Shown: positions 1 through 9,822, counted from the stretch's first letter. The stretch: DNA of 64,000 nucleotides from Biformimicrobium ophioploci (GCF_030270605.1 NZ_BSYJ01000001.1:124001-188000), one strand, 5' to 3'. A program made the numbers and translations. Notes: generated from the letters alone by a model not told the origin.

Positions 1-749
1 CCGAGATTCCTGTGGTTGCGCCGCTGCTGTTTGACGACCAGAGCCTGCACTGCGCACACGGTTTCCGGTTTGCCCTGTACCCGCGCCGCGGCGGGCGCCA
101 GGTGGAACTGGATAACTTCGATCACCTGGAACAGGTCGGCACCATGCTCGGGCGCATCCACGCCCTGGGCCGTGAAAAACCCTTTCAGCACCGGCACGAC
201 CTGACCCTGCGCCACTTCGGCGAGGACAGCCGCGCATTCATCCTGGCCGGGGATTTCCTCCCGCGCGAAAACCGTGAGGCCTACGAAACGGTGACAGCAG
301 AACTGCTGCGGAAGGTTGCACCGGTGCTCCAGCGGGACTGGCGCTTCCTGCGCCTGCATGGCGATTGCCATAGCGGCAACTTCCTGTGGCGCGACGAGAC
401 CCCGCATTTTGTCGACCTCGATGATTGCATGAGCGGCCCTGCCATCCAGGACATCTGGATGCTGCTGTCCGGCTCACGGGCGGAACAGACCGCTTTCCTC
501 GATACCGTCATCGAAGGCTACGAAACCTTCTGCCCGTTTGATCCCGCTGAGCTTCAGCTGGTGGAACCCCTGCGCTGCCTGCGCCAGATGCACCACGCGG
601 CCTGGCTGGCGCGACGCTGGAACGACCCGGCTTTTCCCATGGCCTTCCCCTGGTTCAACACACCGCGTTACTGGGCGGAGCATATACTGGCGCTGCGCGA
701 GCAACTCTATCTACTCGGCGAACCCCCGCTGACGCTGGGGCAGGTTTAA
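1..749 (+). CDS. srkA: SrkA-type stress response kinase (5' truncated by window edge)
   Basis: This is the C-terminal three quarters of a SrkA/YihE protein kinase; the frame is open from base 3 and the start codon lies outside the window. The aminoglycoside-phosphotransferase-like fold is shown by the catalytic loop HGDCHSGNFLW around fragment residue 120 and the metal-binding FVDLDDCMSGPAIQDIW about 15 residues later. SrkA family proteins are Ser/Thr kinases of about 325 residues that protect cells during Cpx and oxidative stress. cysE follows after 12 bases on the same strand, but there is no functional link that I know of. The double Asp after the catalytic loop is typical of SrkA rather than homoserine kinase or choline kinase relatives. 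Confidence 0.88.
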   Translation, partial: EIPVVAPLLFDDQSLHCAHGFRFALYPRRGGRQVELDNFDHLEQVGTMLGRIHALGREKPFQHRHDLTLRHFGEDSRAFILAGDFLPRENREAYETVTAELLRKVAPVLQRDWRFLRLHGDCHSGNFLWRDETPHFVDLDDCMSGPAIQDIWMLLSGSRAEQTAFLDTVIEGYETFCPFDPAELQLVEPLRCLRQMHHAAWLARRWNDPAFPMAFPWFNTPRYWAEHILALREQLYLLGEPPLTLGQV

Positions 750-761
750 GGCAGGCATCCC

Positions 762-1547
762 GTGACAGACCTTATCTGGCAACGTATCCGCGGTGAAGTG
801 ACTGTGGCCGCCCGCGAAGAGCACATCCTCGCCAGCTTCCTGCACGCGACCGTACTGAACCACGACCAGTTCGAGCAGGCGCTGAGCTTTCACCTCGCCA
901 ACAAATTGGACAGCCCGGTGGCCGGCGCACTACTGATTCGCGAGGTATTCGACCAGGCGTTGTCGGAGGACCCGCGCATTGGCGAGGCCGCACGTGCAGA
1001 CCTTGCCGCGGTTTTCGAACGCGACTCCGCCTGCCACCAGCTGCATGAGCCGTTCCTGTTCTTCAAGGGATTCCACGCGCTGCAGGCGTTCCGCGTGGCG
1101 CACCGGCTGTGGCGCCAGGAGCGCAAGGCACTGGCCCTGTTTTTACAGCACCGCATTTCGGTGGAGTTCGGTGTGGACATCCATCCCGCCGCGCAGATCG
1201 GCTGCGGCATACTACTGGACCATGCGACCGGCCTGGTGATTGGCGAGACCGCAGTGGTGGAGGACGATGTATCCATCATGCAGTCCGTTACCCTGGGCGG
1301 CACCGGCAAGGAGTCTGGCGACCGGCACCCCAAGGTACGGCGCGGCGTGTTGATTGGCGCTGGGGCCAAGATCCTCGGCAATATCGAAATTGGTGCCTGC
1401 GCCCAGGTGGCCGCCGGCAGCGTGGTACTGCATCCCGTGGAAGCACGTACCCAGGTCGCCGGGGTACCAGCCAGAAAGGTCGGCATCACCACCTGTGAGC
1501 AACCCTCGCAAAGCATGGACCAGCGCCTCGCCGGCCTGCGCGATTGA
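762..1547 (+). CDS. cysE: Serine O-acetyltransferase
   Basis: It transfers acetyl from acetyl-CoA to serine, giving O-acetylserine for cysteine synthesis in the cytoplasm. The 261-residue protein has the helical N-terminal SATase domain (about 1-138) and a left-handed beta-helix of hexapeptide repeats (about 139-240). The expected catalytic residues are visible: Asp139 in GVDIHPA, Asp153-His154 in LLDHATG and His189 in GDRHPKV. The start is GTG at 762, 12 bases after the srkA stop. E. coli CysE has 273 residues, so the length fits. The C-terminal tail after residue 240 is not the usual CysE tail ending in a hydrophobic residue that docks CysK, so cysteine synthase complex formation cannot be assumed. 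Confidence 0.93.
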   Translation: MTDLIWQRIRGEVTVAAREEHILASFLHATVLNHDQFEQALSFHLANKLDSPVAGALLIREVFDQALSEDPRIGEAARADLAAVFERDSACHQLHEPFLFFKGFHALQAFRVAHRLWRQERKALALFLQHRISVEFGVDIHPAAQIGCGILLDHATGLVIGETAVVEDDVSIMQSVTLGGTGKESGDRHPKVRRGVLIGAGAKILGNIEIGACAQVAAGSVVLHPVEARTQVAGVPARKVGITTCEQPSQSMDQRLAGLRD

Positions 1548-1617
1548 GGAACAAGCGCGCCACATCTTGGCACCAGATGCCGCTTTCCGCTGTACGGGCA
1601 GGCACTATATTTAGGGC

Positions 1618-2427
1618 ATGATGAAATACAGCCTGACCGCAAAAAACCTCGTTCGCCGAAACCTCGAGGCCAAGACCAGTTACTATGCCGAACTGGTCAA
1701 TCCCGGCCACACCAAGGAAATTACCGGACTACTGCGCATCGACAGTGGCCTGCACGCCGATGCCTTCAATCCGGTGATCAGCAACAGTGTGTTGCCGGTG
1801 CACATCTTCAAGCGTTTCGTGGTGGATTATTTTGCTGAGCGACACAGTGGCTTTACCCTGCTGCACTGTGCCAGCGTACCATTCAATGATCAGGAGCTCG
1901 CCGAAATCGGCGTCATGCCGATCGAAAACGGGATCGCCATGGCAGCAGAGCTCCCTGACCTCGGTACCGTGGACGACGATCGCACCCTGAGCTCCGCTCT
2001 CACCATCGAACCCCTCGGCCCGGGCGACTTTGGCAATTATGCAGCAATCATCTCCAATGAGCTGGAAGACTCGCGTGAACGGCGGCACCTGAAGTCGCTT
2101 TATGAAAAGCTGGAGGAATTACCCGAATTCAAACGCCAGCGCCTGAAAATGTATATTGCCAAGTGGAATGGTGAACCTGCAGGTACCGGCGCATTGTTCT
2201 CCAGTGCGGACGCCATCGGTTTTTACGACATTGTTACCCTGCCAGATTACCGCGGGCGTGGAATCGGCACCGCCATGTTTAACCAGTTGGTCGAAGATGC
2301 CAAATGTAGCCACCACAAGCATGCCGTATTGCAGACTGTGGCCGACAAGCAGGATTTCTTTGCCAGCGCGGGCTTCCACAGCGTCGGTGAAATCGCAGTC
2401 TACGAATACCACCCTCACGCAGCCTGA
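1618..2427 (+). CDS. GNAT family N-acetyltransferase
   Basis: A 269-residue protein whose C-terminal half (about 125-265) is a GNAT acetyltransferase: the acetyl-CoA loop is seen in LPDYRGRGIGTAMF, followed by a C-terminal FFASAGFHSVGE segment typical of the last strands of the fold. The N-terminal 115 residues have no recognised motif and may be a degenerate second GNAT repeat. The substrate is unknown. The gene opens with two consecutive ATG codons and either may be used. It is followed after 6 bases by the marC-like gene, so the two are probably co-transcribed. Confidence 0.8.
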   Translation: MMKYSLTAKNLVRRNLEAKTSYYAELVNPGHTKEITGLLRIDSGLHADAFNPVISNSVLPVHIFKRFVVDYFAERHSGFTLLHCASVPFNDQELAEIGVMPIENGIAMAAELPDLGTVDDDRTLSSALTIEPLGPGDFGNYAAIISNELEDSRERRHLKSLYEKLEELPEFKRQRLKMYIAKWNGEPAGTGALFSSADAIGFYDIVTLPDYRGRGIGTAMFNQLVEDAKCSHHKHAVLQTVADKQDFFASAGFHSVGEIAVYEYHPHAA

Positions 2428-2433
2428 CCCGGC

Positions 2434-3018
2434 ATGGATGTCACCACCGCATTCCTGACCCTGCTCTTCGTGATGGACCCACTGGGCAATATCCCGGTGT
2501 TCCTCGCGGCCCTCAAGGATGTGCCCAAGCGCCGCCAGCCATTCGTCATTTTCCGGGAACTGGTGTTTGCGCTGATCGTGCTGCTGGTATTCCTCTACGG
2601 AGGCAGGTTTGTACTGGCATGGCTGGGTCTATCGCAGGAGGCGATCCGCATCGCGGGGGCAATCATCCTGTTCCTGATTGCACTGCGCATGGTGTTCCCA
2701 ACGCCCGGCGGCATCATGGGGGAAAAACTCGACGGGGAACCGTTTTTCGTGCCGCTGGCGGTGCCGCTCATCGCCGGCCCTTCCACCATGGCGGTGCTCA
2801 TGCTGATGACCAACAGCGAGGGGGAGCAGTTATGGTTATGGACCGCGGCGCTGCTCGGCGCCTGGGGCGTATCGGCGGTCATCCTGCTGGCTTCGACACC
2901 GCTGTCCCGGGTACTCGGGACCCGCGGCCTGATCGCCGTCGAGCGGCTGATGGGGATGATCCTGGTAATGCTCGCCGTGCAGCTGATGCTGGACGGGGTC
3001 AAGCAGTCGCTGGGCTGA
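2434..3018 (+). CDS. MarC family integral membrane protein
   Basis: A 194-residue, very hydrophobic protein with about six membrane segments. It has the family hallmarks: an N-terminal LFVMDPLGNIPVFLA helix and a PLAVPLIAGPSTMAVLM segment near residue 107-124. MarC/UPF0056 proteins sit in the inner membrane; the old link to multiple antibiotic resistance is not supported, and the physiological substrate is unknown. The gene starts 6 bases after the GNAT stop. It ends 11 bases before the convergent epmA stop. Confidence 0.88.
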   Translation: MDVTTAFLTLLFVMDPLGNIPVFLAALKDVPKRRQPFVIFRELVFALIVLLVFLYGGRFVLAWLGLSQEAIRIAGAIILFLIALRMVFPTPGGIMGEKLDGEPFFVPLAVPLIAGPSTMAVLMLMTNSEGEQLWLWTAALLGAWGVSAVILLASTPLSRVLGTRGLIAVERLMGMILVMLAVQLMLDGVKQSLG

Positions 3019-3029
3019 ACCCGTAGTCC

Positions 3030-3980
3030 TCATGCGCGCTCGAACGGCAGCGCCAGTACCTCGCTGATTTTCCCTGCCCCCAGTTTTTGCATCAGCAGCC
3101 GCTCGACGCCGAGCGCCACTCCCGCACACTCGGGCATATCGCCAAGCGCCAGGGCTTCGACAAGGCGCTCCTCGAACGGGTGGGCCGGCAAGCCATTGGC
3201 GCGCCGGTAAGCATGATCGGCCTCGAAACGCCGATGCTGCTCGGCCGCATCGGTCAATTCCCAATAGCCGTTGGCGAGCTCCACCCCACCAACATAGGCC
3301 TCAAAACGCCGCGCCACCGGCACCCCCAGCGCATCCGGTTCCACCTTTGCAAGGGCAGCCTGGCTGGCGGGAAAATCATAAACCAGGGTGACGCCGGTAC
3401 CCAAGCGCGGCTCCAGCACATGGCTCATCAGCAAGTCGAGCCAGTCCGCGGCCGCCTCCGACTCGAACTCGATCTCGAAATGCGACCGCGCCAGCTGGCG
3501 CAGCTCAGATACAGTCGCACTGTGCGGATCGACTCCCAGCTCGCTCTGGAACAATGCCCGGTAACTGAGCTTGTCCGGTGCCGGTAATTGCAGGACTCCG
3601 CACAGTAACGCCGCCACTTCATCCATCAGCTGGTGGTCATCCCAGCCCACCCGGTACCATTCCAGCATGGTGAATTCCGGGTTGTGGCGGCTGCCGGCCT
3701 CGCCGTTTCGAAACGCCTTGCCGAGGTAGTAGCAATCGCCCATGCCGGCGGCGAGCAGGCGTTTGAGACCGAACTCCGGGCTGGTGGCGAGGTAGGCAGA
3801 ATTGCCGCCGCAGGTGGCGGTGATGGAATCGATATGTGGGTCAGAAGTGGCGCGCTGCGACAGGGCCGGCACATCCACTTCGATGACATTGCGTGCGGCG
3901 AAGAAGGCACGCAGCTCGGCAAATACCTGGGCGCGCCTGCGCAGGTTTTCAATGGTCGCGGTGGGGCGCCAGTCTTGCAT
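3030..3980 (-). CDS. epmA: EF-P (R)-beta-lysine ligase EpmA (PoxA/GenX)
   Basis: EpmA is a truncated class II lysyl-tRNA synthetase paralogue that attaches (R)-beta-lysine to Lys34 of elongation factor P. The 316-residue product lacks the tRNA anticodon-binding domain, as expected. Motif 2 is visible around SRHNPEFTMLEWYR (about residue 100) and motif 3 around GVALGVERLLMQKLG near the C-terminus. I place the start at ATG 3980, preceded by AGGAAC; the frame stays open upstream to 4031 but the family begins with this Met. It lies downstream of efp on the same strand with 188 bases between, and epmB is divergent from efp, so target and two modification enzymes are together. Confidence 0.95.
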   Translation of the reverse strand: MQDWRPTATIENLRRRAQVFAELRAFFAARNVIEVDVPALSQRATSDPHIDSITATCGGNSAYLATSPEFGLKRLLAAGMGDCYYLGKAFRNGEAGSRHNPEFTMLEWYRVGWDDHQLMDEVAALLCGVLQLPAPDKLSYRALFQSELGVDPHSATVSELRQLARSHFEIEFESEAAADWLDLLMSHVLEPRLGTGVTLVYDFPASQAALAKVEPDALGVPVARRFEAYVGGVELANGYWELTDAAEQHRRFEADHAYRRANGLPAHPFEERLVEALALGDMPECAGVALGVERLLMQKLGAGKISEVLALPFERA

Positions 3981-4168
3981 GTTTGTTCCTGCCAAAAACG
4001 ACCACGTAGCGTCGCTTCGCTTAAAGCGCACTGCGTGAAAGCTTCCTCAACAGCAACGCATGTTGCAATGGTTTCAGAACCTTTCAGCTTCGCGCGCCTC
4101 AAATTCCGGGCATCGGGCAACCTACTCCGACAAAAATCGTTACTGGCGAAACCGGAGGAAGGCGGTAC

Positions 4169-4738
4169 TCAGTCTTTCGCGCGACCGAGGTATTCGCCGT
4201 TGCGGGTGTCGACCTTGACAGTTTCGCCGATCTCGAGGAACAGCGGCACCTTGATTACGGCGCCGGTGGACAGGGTTGCCGGCTTGGTGCCGCCCTGCGC
4301 GGTGTCGCCCTTGAGGCCCGGGTCTGTGTCGGTGATTTCGAGGATCACATGGTTTGGCGGGGTCACCGCCAGCGGCGCGCCGTTATACAGGGTGACCACG
4401 CAGACGTCCTGCTCCTTGAGCCACTTGGCGGCATCGGATACCACCTCCGCGCTGGCCTGGTGCTGCTCGAAGGTGTCCGGCTCCATGAAGTGAAAGAACT
4501 CGCCGTCGTTGTACAGGTACTCCATGTCGCGGTCCATGACGTCCGCCGCCTCCAGGCTCTCACCGGATTTGAAGGTGCGTTCCCACACCCGGCCGCTCTT
4601 CAGGTTGCGCAGTTTGACGCGGTTGAAGGCCTGGCCCTTGCCCGGCTTCACGAACTCGTTGTCAACAATGGAGCACGGATCACCGTCCAGCATTACTTTC
4701 ATGCCGCTGCGGAATTCGTTGGTAGAATAGCTTCCCAT
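4169..4738 (-). CDS. efp: Elongation factor P
   Basis: EF-P binds between the P and E sites of stalled ribosomes and helps form peptide bonds at polyproline stretches. The 189-residue product shows the three-domain EF-P architecture. The modification loop is [12 protein letters not shown] with the modified lysine at position 34, which matches E. coli Lys34 (beta-lysylated type) and not the Arg32 (rhamnosylated) type found in Pseudomonas. The nearby epmA and epmB agree with this. No epmC hydroxylase is in the window. Transcription is away from epmB through a 134-base divergent spacer. Confidence 0.97.
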   Translation of the reverse strand: MGSYSTNEFRSGMKVMLDGDPCSIVDNEFVKPGKGQAFNRVKLRNLKSGRVWERTFKSGESLEAADVMDRDMEYLYNDGEFFHFMEPDTFEQHQASAEVVSDAAKWLKEQDVCVVTLYNGAPLAVTPPNHVILEITDTDPGLKGDTAQGGTKPATLSTGAVIKVPLFLEIGETVKVDTRNGEYLGRAKD

Positions 4739-4872
4739 GGGTTCCTCTTTAAACCTGCCGGCACGGCGCTTGGACCGGGCCGGATCACACTTCGATAATT
4801 TCGATACTTTCGTTACTGTCGAAAATTTCGTTACAACCGATTCTAATCGATTGGAATAGACATTAGCCGCGT
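4739..4872. promoter_or_regulatory. Divergent efp/epmB spacer
   Basis: This AT-richer spacer must carry the promoters of both efp (minus) and epmB (plus). It contains a run of related TTCGATA/TTCGTTA-like units between about 4791 and 4835 and a short inverted repeat CGATT-CT-AATCG near 4840. I could not assign confident -35/-10 pairs. Confidence 0.35.
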
Positions 4873-5877
4873 ATGATACCCGAACAGATCCCCCTGCGGG
4901 AAACCCGCCGCTGGCAGGATGACCTCGCGGACCTGATCACCGACCCCGCAGAACTGCTGGCACTGCTGGGGCTGGCGCGTGACCAGCTGCCCGAGGCTGT
5001 GCGTGCCTGTGCCGATTTTCCCCTGCGCGTGCCGCGCCCGTTTGCCGCGCGCATGCGCAAAGGTGACCCGCAGGACCCGCTGTTGCTGCAGGCCCTCGCA
5101 AGCGCGGAAGAGCTGACCCCGGTGCCGGGCTACGGGCCTGACCCGCTGGCCGAGGCCGACGCCAACCCGCTGCCGGGCATTGTGCACAAGTACCGCGGGC
5201 GCCTGCTGCTGATCGCCGCCAACCAGTGTGCGATCAACTGCCGCTACTGTTTCCGGCGCCACTTCCCCTATGCAGACAACCACCCGAGCCGGGCCGAGTG
5301 GCAGCAGGCACTGGACTATATCCGCGCGCGACCAGAGCTGCGCGAGGTGATCCTGAGTGGTGGCGATCCACTGGTGCTGGGGGACCGGCAGCTGCGCTGG
5401 CTGGCGGAGGGCATCGCAGCCATTCCCCATGTCGACAAGCTGCGCATCCACACACGCCTGCCGGTTGTGGCGCCCCGGCGGGTCACCGACGAGTTGCTGC
5501 AGTGGTTCTGTGGCGGTCGCCTGAAGCCGGTGATGGTCATCCACAGCAACAGCGCGCATGAGTTCGACGCGGAAGTCGGTTCTGCCCTGGAGCGCCTGCG
5601 GGCCGCCGGCGCGACGCTGCTCAACCAGTCGGTATTGCTGCGCGGCGTCAACGACTCTGCAACGGCTCTCGCAGAACTCAGCGAGACCCTTTTCCAGTGG
5701 GGTGTAATGCCCTACTACCTGCACCAGCTGGACCGCGTGCAGGGGGCTGCCCATTTCGCGGTTTCGGATGAGCGTGCAAAAGCACTGGTTGCCGAATTGC
5801 GTGCGCAACTGCCGGGCTACCTGGTACCTCAACTCGTACGGGAGATTCCAGGGCAGCCGGGCAAGACACCACTGTAA
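4873..5877 (+). CDS. epmB: EF-P beta-lysylation protein EpmB (lysine 2,3-aminomutase homologue)
   Basis: EpmB is a radical SAM, PLP-dependent aminomutase that makes (R)-beta-lysine for EpmA. The 334-residue protein has the cluster-binding motif CAINCRYC with Cys119, Cys123 and Cys126, followed by FRRHFPY. The length is that of EpmB (about 340) rather than clostridial lysine 2,3-aminomutase (about 415), and it lacks the C-terminal oligomerisation extension. No strong ribosome binding site precedes ATG 4873. It is divergent from efp. Confidence 0.95.
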   Translation: MIPEQIPLRETRRWQDDLADLITDPAELLALLGLARDQLPEAVRACADFPLRVPRPFAARMRKGDPQDPLLLQALASAEELTPVPGYGPDPLAEADANPLPGIVHKYRGRLLLIAANQCAINCRYCFRRHFPYADNHPSRAEWQQALDYIRARPELREVILSGGDPLVLGDRQLRWLAEGIAAIPHVDKLRIHTRLPVVAPRRVTDELLQWFCGGRLKPVMVIHSNSAHEFDAEVGSALERLRAAGATLLNQSVLLRGVNDSATALAELSETLFQWGVMPYYLHQLDRVQGAAHFAVSDERAKALVAELRAQLPGYLVPQLVREIPGQPGKTPL

Positions 5878-6086
5878 AGCCACAACCCGAAGGCCGCTCC
5901 CCGGGGCGGCCCAATTGCCCGCAATATGCGTTTTCTCGCGCCTTATCATTTATTAACGGCAGGTTCATACAGGTAGCGCTGCCGCCCGCCTCCTATACTT
6001 TGCGCGCTGCCCGGAACTCGCCCGCATGCCTCTGTGCGCGCAAAAATACCAAATCTCCCGCAGCGATGTTTAGCGAGATGGACTTC

Positions 6087-7754
6087 ATGCTGCGCGAGCG
6101 ATTCAAAAATATTTCCGTCCAGCAATTATTCGAGCGACTCGACCTGCCGGCGCAAACCCAGCATCGGCTCGAGGACTTCAACCATGCCGGCAGCGACATT
6201 GCGAGCTGGATTGAAGAGGAATGCCACGGGGACTTCAATATGCAGCTCGCGCTGCTGCGCCAGTTCCTCCCGGACCTGGCACGCTGGAAAGCTTCCCCGG
6301 CAAACCGCATGGCACTGGCCGATTCCCTGCGACCGCAGGTCGAACGCGGCATCGAAGCGATGGTCGTGCAGGCCACGGCCCAGGACAGCGTGCCAAGAAT
6401 GGGGCAACGCCACGATTTACAGGCTGCGCTCACCCTGTTGACATGGATGCCTCAAATCTACGCAGGCATCTGTCGCGATTTTACCTGCCGCATACTGCCC
6501 GCACGACGCACCCACAGCCTCAGGCTGGCCAGCCTGCAATGTGCTATCGAGTGCCTCGGCAAAGTCGTTTTGCTCAGTGCGCGCTGCTACCTGCCAGCCC
6601 CCGCCGGCACATGGCGCAGGCTGCACACCCTGTTCGCTATTGCCACCAAGCTGGAAATCGTAGACCTGCCCGGCGCCGGTCCGGGCGCCCGAACCGCGCG
6701 CGACCAATACCTGCTCGCAACACTGTTCGCTGGTGCTGAGCCCGCCCGCCTGCACGGTAGCAACCAGCAAAAACTGATCGAAGTATTGTGCGCCTGCGCG
6801 CCGCTGGCGGACATCCAGGCCACCACCCTGTCCGGTAGCGCCCTTCGCGTCAGCCTCAACCAGGACCTGCCACCCCTTACCCGGTCGCGGGTCAGGTACC
6901 GAGGGGAGCCGCTCGCCGCGACAATGGACAGTATCGAGTGGCGCATTGACGTAGAACCGATTGCAAAACTGCTACAGGCAGCGGAAAAAAGCTGGCCTGC
7001 GGGGCTGCCACGCAATGCACAGAACGTACTGCTGCACCTGCAGCGAAGCTGGGCGAACAGCCGTCATCGCACGGGCACCCGGCACGCCAGTAGTGAACGC
7101 TGCAAGCTGGTGACCGGTGTAAGCCATTGCTGCGGTTACCTGAACCGGATCTCCACCGGCAACATCACCTGGCGCGAATTTCTCGCGCGCCTCAGGGAAA
7201 GCAGGCCACTGGGGGTCACTCCGGTCCCCGCAAACCAGGTCGAGGACGGACTGCCTGACGCCGGTGAATCCGGCAGTGCCGAATATCAACGGCTTGCCCA
7301 GCATGCCTTCAGTGCGCGAATCGTGGATAGCAACAGCCGCGGCGCCAGGCTTCGCACAGAGTCCGAATTACCCTCCCATCTGTTTGTGGGCCAGCTTCTG
7401 TACATGATCGCAGAACGCGGCAACCGACAGCTGGCCTTCGTTCGCTGGATCAGCGCGAACTCGGACAGCACCTCTATCGGGGTGGAATATATCGCCCGCG
7501 ACGCGACACCCGTACACGTTGCCTTCTGTGCAGGCAGGAAGAAATCGCCTTATCTCGAGGGGCTTTTGATACCCGGCAGGGCATCTCGCCTGCGCCAGCA
7601 GAGCCTGCTGCTGCCCACGCCTTTTTTTGCGACCGGAAGCTGTGTGGAGATTTTCCGTAAGGCGCGCAAGGGGTCACCGGTGCGGCGGCTGCAACTCACC
7701 AACAAAGTGACTACGGGGCGCGCACTCGGGCTATTTCTTTTCGAGCAACGTTAA
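6087..7754 (+). CDS. Unknown protein with PilZ-like C-terminal domain (paralogue A)
   Basis: I do not recognise a characterised homologue. The protein (about 555 residues) aligns along its length with the next gene product: an N-terminal helical part (LLRQFLPDLARW versus LLRGLLPELCRW), a middle part with a Cys-containing GVSHCCGYL segment, and a C-terminal part (about 425-550) shaped like a degenerate PilZ beta-barrel, where IVDSNSRGARL stands for the D/N-x-S-x-x-G motif and FVRWISANSDSTSIGVEYI for the later strands. The usual RxxxR motif is not clear, so c-di-GMP binding is doubtful. I chose ATG 6087 because it matches the paralogue start; ATG 6066 and 6078 are in frame. A TATACT -10-like hexamer lies at 5994. 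It probably belongs to the same functional group as the downstream fimX-like gene. Confidence 0.75.
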   Translation: MLRERFKNISVQQLFERLDLPAQTQHRLEDFNHAGSDIASWIEEECHGDFNMQLALLRQFLPDLARWKASPANRMALADSLRPQVERGIEAMVVQATAQDSVPRMGQRHDLQAALTLLTWMPQIYAGICRDFTCRILPARRTHSLRLASLQCAIECLGKVVLLSARCYLPAPAGTWRRLHTLFAIATKLEIVDLPGAGPGARTARDQYLLATLFAGAEPARLHGSNQQKLIEVLCACAPLADIQATTLSGSALRVSLNQDLPPLTRSRVRYRGEPLAATMDSIEWRIDVEPIAKLLQAAEKSWPAGLPRNAQNVLLHLQRSWANSRHRTGTRHASSERCKLVTGVSHCCGYLNRISTGNITWREFLARLRESRPLGVTPVPANQVEDGLPDAGESGSAEYQRLAQHAFSARIVDSNSRGARLRTESELPSHLFVGQLLYMIAERGNRQLAFVRWISANSDSTSIGVEYIARDATPVHVAFCAGRKKSPYLEGLLIPGRASRLRQQSLLLPTPFFATGSCVEIFRKARKGSPVRRLQLTNKVTTGRALGLFLFEQR

Positions 7755-7942
7755 TGGCGAAAAGTTATTAATCCTGCCCCGGAAATATGACAGCCAGCTT
7801 CTATACTTCGCCGGGCCAAACCCAGGTGGCGAACTATACTGCCTGAGGGAAGCAGGACAGTGAGCAACGGACTAGCTCACAGACTCCAAACCCAACGCAC
7901 AAAAATAATGCGCCTGTTCCAGAGATATAAAGAGCAATTGGA

Positions 7943-9670
7943 ATGCTGAGCAAACAACTAGGTGCCGTACCAGTCAGCGCGCTGTTTGACGCGCTGCAGT
8001 TACCAGAGAGCGGCATCACAAAACTTACCGGGAATTTTCGCAAGGTAGAGGACCTCGCCAAGGGCCTGGAGTCCGGCAGCAATGACAACTGCCAGCACCA
8101 GATTAACGTCCTGCGCGGCCTACTGCCGGAACTCTGCCGCTGGCACGTCTCACCCAAAAAGCGCCTGCCCTACACCGAATATGCGCGAGAGTATATCTAT
8201 CGCAATGCCGTTACCCTGGTAAAGCAACAGACCCTGAATGGCGCCACACCACTCTCGCAAAACCCGAATATCTGCCTGTCCGCGGTAGCCCTGTTCGCAC
8301 CGCTTGCACAGGTGTACGCAAGCATTGCCCGCGACCTGGCCAAACCCAGTGGCATGCTCATTCCCAACCGACGCGGCAAGCTGGCAATCTGCCTGCAACG
8401 GGCCATCGCCTGTTACGGGCAACTGATTTTACTGAACCAGCAGTGCTTCAAGGCGCCACCGGCACAGACATGGCTCAGGCTCAACAACCTGATCGCACTG
8501 GCGTACCGCCTCAAGGTCGCGGACTGGAACGTACCGGATCCGCAACAGGTTTCCCCCGGTGTATCACCGCGGGAGTCCTATATCCGCACCCTGCTGTTTG
8601 CCGGCAGCAACCCGTCACAGATGCGCCCGGAGGAAATGCGCGTTGTGTACGACTGCACCGCCATCTGGCATCCCATGGTGACTCTTGAGCCGGGTGACAG
8701 CGAGTGCCGGCTGGCACTGCTCGTGTCACTCGAGCACGACGGTGCACCGCTGTTTGCAGACAGGCTCAAGTACGCGCGGCTGGAGCCGGAAGCTTTTGCC
8801 CCTCCGCACGGCTGGACCGTGAACCTGGAAAAGGTGCAGGAACTGCTGGCTGAGCTGCACCGCGGCAATGCACGTCTCTCTCGCGACTATCCACGCGAGC
8901 TCACCCCATCGCTGATCAGCCGTGTCTATGCCGCATGGAACCCGAAAGTACACCGCCGCGACCCGCGGCGCGATAGCCGGGAAACCTGCGAAATCGTGGT
9001 AGGGCTCGGCAATTGCTGCGAGTACCTGCGTCATGCCGCAACGGAGAACCCCAACTGGGAGCAGTTTCTCGCTGACCTGAGCCCGGAAGCAGCGGTGCCC
9101 GAAACCCAGACGGAAGAGGCCGGTGGCGATGGCAATTACGATGCGAGCACCGCTTCCTTTATTGCCACCGCCCCATCCGCCAGCGTCCGGATACGCAAGA
9201 AAGTCCCCGAGGTAAAAACCCTGCAGGCGGAGTGTGTCGATGTCAGCGACAACGGCGTATGCTTCCAGTTGCCTGCCATGCAGGCCCACCGCCTGCGCAA
9301 CGGGGAGCTGGTCTGCCTGCGCCGCGACCACGGCGCATGGCGTGTTTGCGTAGTGCGCTGGATACGTGCCGGAGAAAAGCACCACCGGGTGGGTGTCCAG
9401 TGCCTGGCCGACGAGGCCATTCCCGTCAGCACAGCCATAGTCCTCGGCCGCAATCACCAGTCCGACTATCTGGACAGCCTATTGGTACTGGGTATGGGCG
9501 AGCATGACAACCCGCCAACCCTGTTGCTACCGGTCCCCCTGTTCAAGCGCGGGTCCGTGGTGGACATCAACTGGGACGAGCAGGGGCCGCGCAATTACAA
9601 GCGCCTGCGCCTGCTTGGACAGGTCGCCGAGAGCAACAGTATCGGTCAGTTCCTGTTCGAACCGCTCTGA
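7943..9670 (+). CDS. Unknown protein with PilZ-like C-terminal domain (paralogue B)
   Basis: A 575-residue paralogue of the preceding product, from an old tandem duplication. The N-terminal 300 residues are predicted mostly helical with no known motif. A central HRRDPRRDSRETCEIVVGL segment precedes the conserved GNCCEYL. The C-terminal domain (about 425-570) is the better PilZ candidate: ECVDVSDNGVCFQLP carries the D-x-S-x-x-G pattern and VVRWIRAGEKHHRVGVQCL matches the strand that follows in PilZ domains. A basic RIRKK lies upstream where RxxxR would be expected. No signal peptide or membrane segment is seen, so it is probably cytoplasmic. A TATACT hexamer at 7802 may be its -10. It is followed by the fimX-like gene after 152 bases. 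Confidence 0.78.
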   Translation: MLSKQLGAVPVSALFDALQLPESGITKLTGNFRKVEDLAKGLESGSNDNCQHQINVLRGLLPELCRWHVSPKKRLPYTEYAREYIYRNAVTLVKQQTLNGATPLSQNPNICLSAVALFAPLAQVYASIARDLAKPSGMLIPNRRGKLAICLQRAIACYGQLILLNQQCFKAPPAQTWLRLNNLIALAYRLKVADWNVPDPQQVSPGVSPRESYIRTLLFAGSNPSQMRPEEMRVVYDCTAIWHPMVTLEPGDSECRLALLVSLEHDGAPLFADRLKYARLEPEAFAPPHGWTVNLEKVQELLAELHRGNARLSRDYPRELTPSLISRVYAAWNPKVHRRDPRRDSRETCEIVVGLGNCCEYLRHAATENPNWEQFLADLSPEAAVPETQTEEAGGDGNYDASTASFIATAPSASVRIRKKVPEVKTLQAECVDVSDNGVCFQLPAMQAHRLRNGELVCLRRDHGAWRVCVVRWIRAGEKHHRVGVQCLADEAIPVSTAIVLGRNHQSDYLDSLLVLGMGEHDNPPTLLLPVPLFKRGSVVDINWDEQGPRNYKRLRLLGQVAESNSIGQFLFEPL

Positions 9671-9746
9671 GGACCCGCCCCGGTCACACTATCGCCTGCC
9701 CCGCGGCCATAAAAGCGCAGTGATTCCCAGTTTGAGCCCCGCAGGG

Positions 9747-9776
9747 TTGTACTGTCGTGGCGCGCCGCCATACACT
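9747..9776 (+). promoter_or_regulatory. Candidate sigma-70 promoter of the fimX-like gene
   Basis: TTGTAC at 9747-9752 and TACACT at 9771-9776 are separated by 18 bases, 46 bases before the chosen ATG. This suggests the gene can be transcribed independently of the two upstream paralogues. Confidence 0.45.
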
Positions 9777-9822
9777 AGCGGCAGCGTCCGCCCCCCGCGC
9801 GCAGCAGTACAAGGCGATAATA

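Noticed and set aside
3981-4168. Small gene or RNA in the efp-epmA gap
   Set aside because: Only a short GCAAC/GTTGC inverted repeat is present and no start with ribosome site or terminator.
4843-5949. 368-codon open frame on the minus strand opposite epmB
   Set aside because: epmB has the radical SAM cysteines and full family length; the antisense frame is a shadow.
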